Shown: positions 26,285 to 35,720, counted from the first letter of the stretch. The stretch: DNA of 64,000 bases from Campylobacteraceae bacterium (GCA_900753405.1 CAADYZ010000013.1:92673-156672); one strand, 5' to 3'. The notes: generated by a model not told the origin, from the sequence alone. Numbers and translations: made by a program.

Positions 26285-27115
26285 TCAGCGATATTTATAA
26301 AAGCTGTATTTGGCGTAACCTTTGGAGATGAGAAAGCCGCGCCTGCCAAGCAAAAATCCACCTCGCAACACAAACATCTTAAAAAACGACCAAACCGGAC
26401 TTGTCAGCGACTTAAAAAGGCTCTTTTTTGTGCATAAAGTGGCGTATTTTTGCTGTTTTTGCTCAAACTGCTCGGGCGTGTCGTAGGCGTAATGCAAAAA
26501 ATGGTTTTTCAGCGTGCCAACTTCGCCGTTTGCGACCACTTTTTCATGGACTTCGGCGGCGTTGAAGTTGGCAAATTTTTTGTTAAAAAGCCGCACGCTG
26601 TAATCAGGAAAAAGCCCCATCAGCCTCACTGGCTCGCCAAAAAAGTAGTTCAACCGCCCAACACGAAACGCCACCACAGAGGCGTTTGACGCAAAATTTG
26701 TCAAAACCGAATTTGACTTCGTTTGACGCGGTTGCGACAAGCCACCCAACACCGCGGCGATCTCGCGTTCTAGCTCCTGCGTGCAAACCTCGTCGCTGTC
26801 AAGCACAAAAATCCACTCGTTTTGGCACTGCGAAACTCCAAACGCCTTTTGCCGCCCAAAACCAAGCCACTCTTGGCTTACAAAACGCACATTTTCAAAG
26901 CTTTGAGCGATCTTTCGCGTCTCGTCTGTGCTTCCACTATCCACCACCACAACCTCGTCACACCACGCAAGGCTTTGCAGACATTTTGCGAGGTATTTTT
27001 GCGAATTTAGCGTCAAAACAACGCCACTCACGCGCGCATTTTGCGTGAAACTCTCGCCGTTGTTAGCATTTTGCAAGTCAAATTCGGTTTTGACATTTTC
27101 TTTAAAACCGCTCAT
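26285..27115 (-). CDS. LOS glycosyltransferase, family 2 (WaaE/KdtX-like)
   Basis: This 276-residue GT-A glycosyltransferase has VVLTLNSQKYLAKC, the nucleotide-sugar loop VVDSGSTDET (about 58-66) and the DxD motif LDSDE (105-109). It resembles the WaaE/KdtX group that adds sugars to lipopolysaccharide core. The start overlaps the waaM stop (ATGA), placing it in the LOS operon. Two RAATTY elements fall inside: 27078-27095 codes for VKTEFD in the N-terminal tail and 26698-26716 for KSNSVLT in a variable loop. The conserved domain begins only at residue 29, so the tail may be an element-driven extension. Confidence 0.85.
   Translation of the reverse strand: MSGFKENVKTEFDLQNANNGESFTQNARVSGVVLTLNSQKYLAKCLQSLAWCDEVVVVDSGSTDETRKIAQSFENVRFVSQEWLGFGRQKAFGVSQCQNEWIFVLDSDEVCTQELEREIAAVLGGLSQPRQTKSNSVLTNFASNASVVAFRVGRLNYFFGEPVRLMGLFPDYSVRLFNKKFANFNAAEVHEKVVANGEVGTLKNHFLHYAYDTPEQFEQKQQKYATLCTKKSLFKSLTSPVWSFFKMFVLRGGFLLGRRGFLISKGYAKYSFYKYR
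26698..26716 (+). repeat. RAATTY element inside the LOS glycosyltransferase
   Basis: TTGTCAAAACCGAATTTGA is a full match. The gene runs on the other strand and reads it as SNSVLTN. Confidence 0.85.
27078..27095 (-). repeat. RAATTY element in the glycosyltransferase N-terminal tail
   Basis: TCAAATTCGGTTTTGACA is read as NVKTEFD at residues 7-13, upstream of the conserved domain. Confidence 0.8.
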
Positions 27116-28035
27116 TTTCCAGCCTTTTTGTCGTGCGTGCGGAAGTTATATTTGTCGTAAATTTCAGGGTTGAAAGTCTTAAACTTTCTGTGAAACCAAA
27201 AGTATTCGTCTGGCTTAAACGCGATCATCTTCTCAGTCGCCAAACTCTGTGCTTGCGTGGCGGCAAAAACCTCCTGCGAAGAGCCGTCTTTTAGCTCGAT
27301 AGCCTCAAAAAAGCGGATCGCGCACTCCTTGCGGCTTTTGCGGTAGATGAAGGCGGGGATGATGAGTGCGCCACTTTTGGCGGCGATGACGCTTAGCGCG
27401 GTTGAATGGGTGATCTTGCGTCCGAAAAATTCACACTCAACGCCCTCGTTTTTTGAAACCGCTTGGTCGATCAAAACGCCCAAAATTCGGCGGTTTTTCA
27501 GCGCCAACAACATCTTCTTCGCCGCGCCGTTTTTGTCGATCAGCTCGATGTCAAACTGCTCGCGGTGGCTTGTTAAAACCGAATTTAACCCCTCGCTATC
27601 AAGCCCTCGCCCGACTATGCTCACCGCGCCAAAACGCGCCGCCATCGCAAGCGAGAACAACTCCCAGTTGCCGTAATGCGCGGTCTGGACGATGACGGGG
27701 CGGTTTGAGGCAAGCACAGTTTGCAAAATTTCTTCATTCTCAAAGCTCATTTGCGCCAAAATTTGCTCTTTGTTTGCGCTCGCATTTCTTAGAAAATCCA
27801 CCGCAAAATAGGCGTAGTTGCGGTAAGTCGCCCGCGCGGTTGCGTGAATTTGCTTTGGCGTGAGGTTTGGAAAGCAAAAGGCGATGTTTGCTTCGGTGAT
27901 GAAGCGGTGTTTTCGGTCAGCCCAAAACCACAGAAGCGAGAAGAAGGTGAAAATTTGGTCTAAAACCACTCGCGGGGTGATTTTGGCAAGAATTAGCAGC
28001 GTTTTGTAGGCAAAAATGTAGAATTTTTCACGCAT
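27112..28035 (-). CDS. waaM: lipid A biosynthesis acyltransferase (LpxL/WaaM)
   Basis: This 307-residue inner-membrane enzyme adds secondary acyl chains to lipid A. It has an N-terminal hydrophobic segment, the catalytic motif TAHYGNWE (H, then E four residues on) near residue 112, and later GVLIDQAVS and EYFWFHRKFK blocks. The ATG at 28035 follows a strong AAGGAGG; its start lies inside the end of waaC (8-nt overlap). A RAATTY element at 27570-27588 codes for LNSVLTS in a loop. waaC-waaM adjacency is shared with C. jejuni. Confidence 0.92.
   Translation of the reverse strand: MREKFYIFAYKTLLILAKITPRVVLDQIFTFFSLLWFWADRKHRFITEANIAFCFPNLTPKQIHATARATYRNYAYFAVDFLRNASANKEQILAQMSFENEEILQTVLASNRPVIVQTAHYGNWELFSLAMAARFGAVSIVGRGLDSEGLNSVLTSHREQFDIELIDKNGAAKKMLLALKNRRILGVLIDQAVSKNEGVECEFFGRKITHSTALSVIAAKSGALIIPAFIYRKSRKECAIRFFEAIELKDGSSQEVFAATQAQSLATEKMIAFKPDEYFWFHRKFKTFNPEIYDKYNFRTHDKKAGK
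27570..27588 (+). repeat. RAATTY element inside waaM
   Basis: TTGTTAAAACCGAATTTAA is read as LNSVLTS on the gene strand. Confidence 0.75.
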
Positions 28036-29035
28036 CGCCACCTCCTTTTTCAAGCAGCTCCAACGCCCTTTTTGCCACAAGTTTAGGGCAAATTTGGTTT
28101 ATGCAAAAGTCGCTCTCGTCAATGCGTCTTGCGTCAATTTTCTTGCCCGCGTCAAGGACGATGTTTTGCGGCGTGGCGTAGGCGTTGCGCGCACTTGGGC
28201 GGTTGCCAAAAAGGGTGATGCTTTTGGTGTTTTGCGCCCACGCGAGGTGGGTGATGCCGCTGTCGTTGCCAATGACTAATTTTGCGTGACTAACGAGGTT
28301 TGTCATCTGCGTTAAATCAAGCGGTGGAAGCAGTTTTACGCCGCTTTTTTGTGCTAGTTTTTGCGCCTCTTCACGCTCTTTTTGGCTGCCCGCGCAGATG
28401 TAAATTTCGCCTTTAAAACTCTCTTTTACAAGGGCGATCACCTCGTCAAAATGTGTGTAATTTTTACTCGCTTGACTTGAAAACGGCGCGACTAAAACGC
28501 CACTTTCAAACTCGCTTTTGCTGACTTTAAACAACGCTGGTTTTGCCAAAACCTCCTCCCTATTCCACGCAAATTTCAGTGCGTTTGAAGCAAGAGTGAG
28601 GTTGCGGATGATGATGTTTTCGTTGTATGAAACTTGCGTTTTTTGCGCGTAAAGCAGCCCTGCGGCAAACTCCTTTGTGCTTTTTGGGCTAAAACCGCTT
28701 GGTTTTGGAGCAAGAATTCGTGCGACAACGGCGGATTTAAGCAGTCCTTGAAGGTCGATGACGCTGTCAAACTCGCCTCTTCTTTGGCGCAAAATCTCCC
28801 ACGACTTGGCAAACTTTTTTGCTTTTAGTGGCAGCTCCACAACCTCATCCACGCCGCAGCAAAGACGGGCAATAGTGCCGAATTTTTCGTCACAAAACCA
28901 AGTCAAATTCGAATTTGGCAAATTTTTTTTCACAAAGTAAGCGACAATCGCGCTTTGGACGATGTCGCCTAAGGCTGAGAGGCGGATGAGGGCGATTTTG
29001 GCGGGCTGTTTTGGGGCGTTTTGGGCTGTTTTCAT
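28028..29035 (-). CDS. waaC: LOS heptosyltransferase I
   Basis: WaaC adds the first heptose to Kdo of the LOS inner core. The 335-residue GT-B protein begins KIALIRLSALGDIVQSA, the family signature, and has the donor-site motif VIGNDSGITHLAWA near residue 255. ATG 29035 follows AGGT; the frame open upstream to 29092 overlaps the divergent promoter and is not used. A divergent RAATTY copy (28902-28920) codes for LPNSNLTW close to the N-terminus. First gene of the waaC-waaM-glycosyltransferase operon. Confidence 0.93.
   Translation of the reverse strand: MKTAQNAPKQPAKIALIRLSALGDIVQSAIVAYFVKKNLPNSNLTWFCDEKFGTIARLCCGVDEVVELPLKAKKFAKSWEILRQRRGEFDSVIDLQGLLKSAVVARILAPKPSGFSPKSTKEFAAGLLYAQKTQVSYNENIIIRNLTLASNALKFAWNREEVLAKPALFKVSKSEFESGVLVAPFSSQASKNYTHFDEVIALVKESFKGEIYICAGSQKEREEAQKLAQKSGVKLLPPLDLTQMTNLVSHAKLVIGNDSGITHLAWAQNTKSITLFGNRPSARNAYATPQNIVLDAGKKIDARRIDESDFCINQICPKLVAKRALELLEKGGGDA
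28902..28920. repeat. RAATTY palindrome inside waaC
   Basis: GTCAAATTCGAATTTGGCA is read as PNSNLT; the core is the dyad TTCGAA. Confidence 0.6.
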
Positions 29036-29060
29036 ACCTATTCTTTTAGTTTTGTTTGCG

Positions 29061-29066
29061 TATAAT
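29061..29066 (+). promoter_or_regulatory. -10 box of the exonuclease promoter
   Basis: TATAAT lies 28 nt upstream of the start at 29094, preceded by a T-rich stretch. It is in the short divergent region with waaC. Confidence 0.55.
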
Positions 29067-29093
29067 ACACAAATTTTCTTAAAAGGTGGCAAA

Positions 29094-29897
29094 ATGGATC
29101 GTTACATTTGCGTTTTTGACTGCGAAACCGTGCCTGACGCGGACGATTTACGCAGGGTTTATAATTACAGCGGCGATGACTTGGCGGTTTGCAAGCGGGC
29201 GATCGAAGAGCGAAAACAAAGCGTTGGCAACGGCTTTTTGAGCGTTTGTTTTCACAAAGTTGTCGCCATCTCAGCGGTGCTAGCGTCAATTAACGGAAGT
29301 TTTCAACGCGTTAATACCATCGAAGGCGAAAACGAGCGGGAGAAGATCGCTAAATTCTTAGGCTTTTTGCAGAAAAAAAAGCCGCTTTTAGTCAGCTACA
29401 ACGGGCGCGGTTTTGACTTGCCGATGTTGATGATGCGGGCGATGAAATACAACCTAAACGCCGCGGTGTATTACGACATAAAGGATAAGTGGAGCAACTA
29501 CCGCGCGAGGTATGACATCACCCACCACATCGACCTTTTAGAGCAGTTTTGCGAGTTTGGCGCGACAAGTAGGATGGGCTTGAACGAGGTTTGCAACTGC
29601 CTTGCACTGCCGGGCAAAACTTCGGTGAGTGGCGAGGATGTTTTGGAGCTGTTTTACCAAAACAAAATCGCGCAGATCAATGAATATTGCGAAAGCGACA
29701 CGCTCAACACCTACTGGTTGTTTTTGAAATTTTCGCTGCTTCGCGGGGCGATTAGCGTTGAGAGCTACCGCTTCAACCTTGAAAAAATGTCGGAATTTTT
29801 GGCACAAAAAAAGGTAGCGTACGCGGAGATCTTCAAAGTTTATCTTCAAAACGAGTTAAAGCGGCTTGACGCGGACTTTGGCGGGCGGCTGTTGTAG
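29094..29897 (+). CDS. predicted 3'-5' exonuclease (PolB-like exonuclease domain)
   Basis: The 267-residue protein has the DEDD exonuclease motifs: D9 and E11 in VFDCETV, YNGRGFDLPML near residue 100, and YCESDTLNTYWLFLKF near 205. This matches the stand-alone family related to the proofreading domain of polymerase B. Nucleic acid substrate is unknown; repair or processing roles are suggested for relatives. ATG 29094 follows AAAAGGTGG. The gene is divergent from waaC, as a hypothetical gene is in C. jejuni. Confidence 0.85.
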   Translation: MDRYICVFDCETVPDADDLRRVYNYSGDDLAVCKRAIEERKQSVGNGFLSVCFHKVVAISAVLASINGSFQRVNTIEGENEREKIAKFLGFLQKKKPLLVSYNGRGFDLPMLMMRAMKYNLNAAVYYDIKDKWSNYRARYDITHHIDLLEQFCEFGATSRMGLNEVCNCLALPGKTSVSGEDVLELFYQNKIAQINEYCESDTLNTYWLFLKFSLLRGAISVESYRFNLEKMSEFLAQKKVAYAEIFKVYLQNELKRLDADFGGRLL

Positions 29898-29905
29898 CAT
29901 TGGTT

Positions 29906-30007
29906 TTGCAAAAACCGAATTTGACTTTGCTTAAAGTTGCAAAACTCGAATTTGAAACCATTTAACAACGGCAATTAAAAATTCAGTGGTTTCAAATTCG
30001 GTTTAAG
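29906..30007. terminator. RAATTY elements between convergent genes, probable terminator
   Basis: Forward copies at 29906-29924 and 29937-29955 face a reverse copy at 29992-30007. The second and third pair over about 15 bp (TCGAATTTGAAACCA with its complement). They serve the exonuclease gene and the facing MFS gene, whose last codons lie in the final arm. Confidence 0.65.
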
Positions 30008-31202
30008 CATTTTTTAAGTAGCGGTTATAGACGATTTTGTAATAAATTCCGCCGACAAAAAAGCAACAACCTAGCAAAATCGTAATCCCCTTCAAGCTAA
30101 GCCCCGCCTCAAAAAGCAGCCCAACAACCAGACTCACGCCCGTTGCGACAAGGCAGTAAGCCATATCGTTATACGCCAAAACGCGTCCGTAAAACTCCTT
30201 TTGTGTGTGGCGCGTGAGAGTCGTCATCGAAAAGCTCCACAAACTTGAAGTGCAAAAGCCCGCCGCTAGCATTCCGATGAAGCTGATGTAGAAGTTAAAC
30301 TGCAAAAACGCCCAAAGGCAGATCCCGACTCCTTCTCCGATAAAGAGCCAAAAAAGCGTTTTTTCATTCACAAATCGGCTGAGGATGATCGGGGTTAAAA
30401 AGAGCGAGATTGCCCGAGAAGCGTTAAGAAAACCGATGACTAGTGAAGCGGACAAAACCTCGGCGTAGTCGTGCTTTGCAAGCAGTGCGATGAGCGCGTC
30501 ATAACTCGTAAAAGCGACAATGGCGTGGATGAAAATAAGGTGGATGATGAGGCGGTTTTTGGCGATGTAGCTCACGCCGTCTTTCATCATCTTAAACGCA
30601 TTTTGCGGTGCGTTTTGCTGAATGCGGCTTAAATTTAGCTTCAAAAGCAGCCAAAAACCGACTAAATACAGCCCAAAGTCGAGCAAAAACGCCGCCTTAA
30701 TCCCGCAAAAATAGATGAAAAGTCCCGCCAAACTCATCCCCGCAGCGTAAGAAAAGCTAAAAATGATCGAGTGGATTTCGTTTGCGTATTTTAGCACGCG
30801 TCCGTTTAAAAGCTTTGGTAGAAGTGACATTTCGATTTGGTAAAACAAGAGTCCAACGCCCATTCGCAAGAAAATCAACATCATCAAAAACCACAAAAAG
30901 CTCAAATCCTCGACAAAAATGAGGCAAAAAACGCTCGCCATCTCAACCAGCATCAAAAAAATCAACAGCGGTTTTGGGCGGAATTTGTCGATGATGACGC
31001 CGTTGATGGGGGCGAGGAAGACATTTGGCAAAAAGGCGAGTGCGGCGGCAAAACTTAGCGCCCAAGTCGGCGCACCGAGTTTGATGAGCAGCGCAAAAAT
31101 CCCCGTGTGAGAGAACCACGCCGCGAAGTAGCAGATGAGCTGGATGGCGGAGATGATGGCGAAGTTGCGGTTTGTGTGCAACAAGGCGATGAAATTTTTC
31201 AA
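30003..31202 (-). CDS. MFS transporter, EntS/MFS_3-like
   Basis: A 399-residue transporter with about twelve membrane segments and the loop NGVIIDKFRPKP after helix 2. The spacing and the helix 5 region ANEIHSIIFSFSYAAGMSLAG resemble the MFS_3 group, which includes enterobactin exporter EntS; the substrate here is unknown. I prefer TTG 31202 because AAGGA lies 6 nt upstream; a GTG at 31226 is the alternative. Confidence 0.83.
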   Translation of the reverse strand: MKNFIALLHTNRNFAIISAIQLICYFAAWFSHTGIFALLIKLGAPTWALSFAAALAFLPNVFLAPINGVIIDKFRPKPLLIFLMLVEMASVFCLIFVEDLSFLWFLMMLIFLRMGVGLLFYQIEMSLLPKLLNGRVLKYANEIHSIIFSFSYAAGMSLAGLFIYFCGIKAAFLLDFGLYLVGFWLLLKLNLSRIQQNAPQNAFKMMKDGVSYIAKNRLIIHLIFIHAIVAFTSYDALIALLAKHDYAEVLSASLVIGFLNASRAISLFLTPIILSRFVNEKTLFWLFIGEGVGICLWAFLQFNFYISFIGMLAAGFCTSSLWSFSMTTLTRHTQKEFYGRVLAYNDMAYCLVATGVSLVVGLLFEAGLSLKGITILLGCCFFVGGIYYKIVYNRYLKNA

Positions 31203-31273
31203 GCGTTTCCTTTCTTTGGCTCCCACTAAACGAGCTTAAAACGCGGTCAAGCCGTTGGTTTGGGCTGGCGAAG

Positions 31274-31300
31274 TGTCAAAACCAAATTTGATTTTGACAA
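31274..31300. terminator. fused RAATTY palindrome between MFS and TRIC genes
   Basis: Two elements overlap in one core, giving a near-perfect dyad of about 26 bp directly downstream of the TRIC-type gene, which reads leftward. It is likely its terminator. Confidence 0.65.
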
Positions 31301-31305
31301 CCGCG

Positions 31306-31950
31306 TCATTTTTGCGAAATTTTGGGCGAGTTTGGCGGCGTTTTGTCCTCGTAAGAAAAGATCGGCATCCCGAGTCGGTAGTGGATCGCGACCATTCTGA
31401 GCGCAAAGCCACTGATGAGGGCGATGAGGCTGGAAATGTTGATGCTAAGACCGCATTCGACTAAAATCCAATAGAGCAAACCTGTGAGAATTCCGACAAA
31501 CGCGTAAAGCTCTTTGCGAAAAACCAGCGGGACAACGCCGCAGAAAATGTCGCGTAAAACGCCACCAAAAACGGCGGTGATCACCGCGCCGCAAACGACT
31601 AAAATCGCCCCGTGTCCAGCCGCGCGAACCGCCTCTGCGCCGATGACGGCAAAGACGACAAGCCCTAGCGCGTCAAGGGCTAAGAAGAGCTTTTCGAGGC
31701 GGGCGATGACGCGTGGGATGAGTGTTGTCAGAAGGGCAGCGAGGCAGACGATGACGACATACTGCGGGTGGGCGACCCAAGTGAGCGGGTAGAGGTCAAA
31801 GAGCATATCCCGCACGCTTCCACCGCCGATGGCGGCGGCAAGGGCGATGAAAAGCACGCCGACAAGATCCATTTTGTGACGCCCCGCCACAAGGGCTGCG
31901 CTCATCGCCTCTGCGCTGATGCCGATGATGTATAAAACGACTAAAAACAC
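31306..31950 (-). CDS. TRIC-type channel protein (UPF0126, YicG-like)
   Basis: The 214-residue protein has two repeats of a three-helix unit, each with a glycine-rich kink (AAIGGGSVRDML and AVFGGVLRDIFCG), plus a seventh helix. This is the bacterial relative of TRIC cation channels, described for YicG/YadS-type proteins. The function in bacteria is not settled; glycine transport has been proposed for some. GTG start at 31950. The gene is followed by the element palindrome at 31274-31300. Confidence 0.88.
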   Translation of the reverse strand: MFLVVLYIIGISAEAMSAALVAGRHKMDLVGVLFIALAAAIGGGSVRDMLFDLYPLTWVAHPQYVVIVCLAALLTTLIPRVIARLEKLFLALDALGLVVFAVIGAEAVRAAGHGAILVVCGAVITAVFGGVLRDIFCGVVPLVFRKELYAFVGILTGLLYWILVECGLSINISSLIALISGFALRMVAIHYRLGMPIFSYEDKTPPNSPKISQK

Positions 31951-32027
31951 CGCTCAACCTTCTTTAAATTTGCGCGCATTTTAGCCAAAAAGCCTTAATT
32001 TTGACAAAAACCGCTATTAAATCAAAT

Positions 32028-32055
32028 TTGTCAAAATCAAATTTGATTTTGACAA
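32028..32055. repeat. perfect fused RAATTY palindrome
   Basis: A perfect 28-bp palindrome made of two consensus copies sharing CAAATTTG. It lies between the start of the TRIC-type gene and the end of the broken glucosyltransferase gene. Confidence 0.85.
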
Positions 32056-32077
32056 ATTCGCCTCGCCGCAAGCCGCC

Positions 32078-33769
32078 CTACTTCAAGGTTTTGACGAACT
32101 TTTTGGCGTTGTTGATGGCGTTTTGCGACTCAGCAAGGACGATCAAGTTTTCAAACAAAACAACTGAGTTTGGCTTTGGAAATGGTTGGAGTTTGGCTAA
32201 AATTCCAGCGTTGTCGAGCTTTTTGAGCGCGTCTTGGTAGGTGTCGGAATTTGGCTCAAAGCAATCAAAATAGCGATTAACTACATTTGGTTTTGGCAAA
32301 AGCAGGTTTAAGCCGACCGCGCAATTTCCCGCTGAGTAATCCACGCTGTCAAGAAGTGAAGCCGCCCGCGGCGTTGAAGCGGCGTTTGGCAAAAAGCTTA
32401 AAGAGTGGCGGTTGTTGTAACGATAAGGAGTGTGTCAAAAAACTGAATTGTCTTTGATGAAAATGACATAATATTGTTTGTTGTAGTCAAACCCTTGCGC
32501 TTCTAAGCGGGCGATGATGCGGTTGTTTGTCGCCATAATGGTCGTAAATTGCAACTTTTGCACGAGTTGCCAGCGCAAATCCGCCACCAAAAAGACGAGC
32601 AAAAGCCCGCTTGCGGTGAGAAAAAGAGCGTTTAAAAGCGTGGTTTTTAGCCGCTGCAACTCAAAAGAGAGCGTCAAAGCCAAGCCAAAAACCCCAACTC
32701 GCCAAAGCAGCAGCCCAAAAAAGTCGTGTCGCACGCCGTATTGTAAAACATCTGAGAAGATGATGTGGCTTTTGGTGGTGACGAGGGCGATGAATAGTGC
32801 GAAAATGAGGGCGAGTTTGACTGAAATTTTGCGTTTGCTAAACAAAACCAGCCCCACCAAAAGCAGCAAAACGCCAAAAAACGCAATGGTGATGAGGTTT
32901 GGCATATAGACAAATTTGTAGTTTGTTAGCGACTTAAAGGCGAGTTTGACGCCGAGTGTGAGGTGGTTGAGGAAGTTTTGTCCGCTGACAACTTGGTTTG
33001 AGTAGAGGATGTAGGCGATTTTAAGTTTGACTAAAAGGGCGAAAACTAGCTTGTAACTTAGCACGCCAAGAAGCGCTGCGGCGGCGGCAAACCTTAGGCG
33101 AAGAAGCGAGAGTTTAAGCGAGTTTGTCTGCAAAAGTAGCAGAATGAACGCGAAGCAAAACAACACTAAAATCGTGTCGGCAAACGCGCCGTATTGGGCT
33201 ATTGCGTAGTGGATGCAGAGTGCGGCGGCGAGCGTGAAGCAGAGTTGTTTTAAGCTAAATTTAAGTCCGCCTAAAACTGACTGACTGACTGACTGACTGA
33301 CTGACTGGTTTGTTTTGTCCAAACCGCCCGCTTTTAACACAAGCCAAAAGCCAAAAACGCACGCCGCCACGCCCGAGAAAATTCCAGTGATTTCATAAGT
33401 GTATTGCATCCTCGTTAAAACAAATGGCGAGAGGGTAAAAAGCAGTGCCACGCTTAACCTCACCCACAAAACTTGCGGTAGCCTCAAAAACTTGCAAAAC
33501 CAAACTGCGGCTAGTGAGAAGAAGAAAAAGCCGATGAGATTGTTTGCGACTGGGAGCATAAAATTGCTTTCAAAAAACCTGTCGATGAGATGTTTTGTAT
33601 AGAAACTTTGGTTTAGCTTAAACGCTCCATAAACCTTCATCCAGTCGTGGTTTCCCCACAAAAACTGCGCGGTGTGAAAGGCAAAAACGAGGTTTAACGC
33701 CACAAAAACGCTCCAAAAAACTTGCCGCGAGAGGCGACTGGTTTTGAACCGAAGGCAAAAGAAGATTCA
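32078..33769 (-). pseudogene. GtrII-type glucosyltransferase, interrupted by TGA and an N-terminal frameshift
   Basis: The frame codes for a multi-membrane protein of the GtrII family, which adds glucose to O-antigen or LOS from a lipid carrier. Marks are FLWGNHDWMKVYG and about ten helices. The long open part is 32435-33703 (422 residues, from a GTG). An in-frame TGA at 32435-32437 interrupts it, and the same frame then continues for about 118 residues (HTPYRYNNRHSL...) to 32078, looking like the true C-terminus. Upstream, a well-placed ATG at 33769 with AAGGAG is one frame off; the correct frame there reads SRQVFWSVFVALNLVF. An (ACTG)8 tract lies inside. I infer an inactivated or phase-varied gene; sequencing error must be excluded. 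Confidence 0.75.
33276..33307. repeat. (ACTG)8 tetranucleotide tract
   Basis: Eight perfect ACTG units lie inside the glucosyltransferase frame, read as repeated QSVS. Loss or gain of one unit shifts the frame, so slipped-strand mispairing can switch the gene on and off, as in surface-glycan genes of many pathogens. Confidence 0.9.
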
Positions 33770-34200
33770 TAAAACTCCTTTGAAATAAAGTTGGCTTAAA
33801 GTAGATAAATGTTGTTTAATTTGCGTTTAATTTTGCAAACGCGGCGGCGGGCGTGAAGCGAAAAAGCGGATTTAGTTTGCAGTTTGGTTTGAGTTTGCGG
33901 TTTGGTTAAATTCGATTTTTGCGATTTTCAAATTTGGTTTTGACAATTTTAAAGCGGGCTGTGGCGCTAAGTAAAAAGCAGATTTAAAACGAGAAAAAGC
34001 CACGCGGCAAAATTTGTCAAGCACGGCGCAAATTGCCGATGTAGCGGTGGATAGCAAAAAGTGTGAAAAACGAATTTAGTTTGGCGGTTTGGTTTGAATT
34101 TGCGGTTTTCAAATGCAGTTGTCAAAAAGGGGCGTGAAATTTGCAAAAACCAAATTTGACACGCCCAAAACGGCAAATCCATCCGCTCAAAAATAAAAAA
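33770..34200. other. gene-free stretch with a local duplication and RAATTY elements
   Basis: These 431 bases hold no credible gene. A block of about 43 bp at 33863-33905 recurs imperfectly at 34066-34110 (shared word AGTTTGGTTTGA, TTGCGGTTT). RAATTY elements sit at 33906-33924 and 33928-33946 (both reverse) and at 34141-34159 (forward). The last may end the leftward ABC transporter operon. Confidence 0.6.
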
Positions 34201-34962
34201 CTATTTAAGGTTGTATTTTTCAAGCAGTTTGTCGTAAGTTCCGTCTTTTTTGACCTCCTCTAAAAAAGCGTTGAAGGAGTTGATCAACTCGCCGAATTTG
34301 CCTTTGTCAAACGCCACCGCAAAGCCGTCACTGCCGTCAGGTGCTGTGAAAAAGGCTTCGATGTCGTCATTTTGTTTGATGAAGCCGTAGCCGATCGAGC
34401 TGTCGATGACAACTGCGTCCGCCCTGCCCGCTTTCAACGCCTGCACATTCGCCGTTACGCTATCAGCCGGAAGCAAAACCGCGCCTTTGATCTCCTTTGC
34501 GGCAAGCTCTTGCACTGAGCCAAGCAGCACTGCCACGCTCTTGCCGTCAAGGTCGGCTGGGCTTTTTAGCCTCTCGTCACCTTTGCGGCGCAAAAAGAGG
34601 TTCTCAGTTGAGTAGTAAGCATTGCTGAAATCCACCGCCTCGCGTCTTTGCGGAGTCGCGCTCATCCCGCTGATCGCCGCGTCAATCTTGCCGAATTTCA
34701 GAGCTGGAATGATCGCGTCAAAATTCATATTCTGCACCTCAACCTTCACTCCGCTGCGGCGTGAAAACTCGTTTAGTAAGTCGATGTCAAAGCCAGTGAT
34801 CTGGTTTTTGTCATCCACAAACTCAAACGGCGGAAACTCCGCGTTTGTGCCAACTTTTAGCACCGACAGCTCCGTTTTTGAGCCGCCTGAATTCCCACAT
34901 CCACCCAACGCAAAAAGCATCGCCACCGCAAAAACTGCTGACCTAAAACCGAAAATTTTCAT
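34201..34962 (-). CDS. polar amino-acid ABC transporter, substrate-binding lipoprotein
   Basis: This 253-residue periplasmic binding protein has a lipoprotein signal with lipobox LGGC (Cys22) and the family 3 solute-binding fold: VGTNAEFPPFEFVDDKNQITGFDIDL, FGKIDAAISGMSATPQRREAVDFS and GRADAVVIDSS. Such proteins bind glutamine, arginine, cystine or similar; the ligand cannot be fixed. ATG 34962 follows AAAGG at proper spacing (another ATG 6 nt upstream is too close). It is the third gene of the importer operon, 16 nt from the ATPase. Confidence 0.92.
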   Translation of the reverse strand: MKIFGFRSAVFAVAMLFALGGCGNSGGSKTELSVLKVGTNAEFPPFEFVDDKNQITGFDIDLLNEFSRRSGVKVEVQNMNFDAIIPALKFGKIDAAISGMSATPQRREAVDFSNAYYSTENLFLRRKGDERLKSPADLDGKSVAVLLGSVQELAAKEIKGAVLLPADSVTANVQALKAGRADAVVIDSSIGYGFIKQNDDIEAFFTAPDGSDGFAVAFDKGKFGELINSFNAFLEEVKKDGTYDKLLEKYNLK

Positions 34963-34978
34963 TTCCATCCTTTCGTGA

Positions 34979-35710
<732 letters not shown>

Positions 35711-35720
35711 TTCAACCTGC

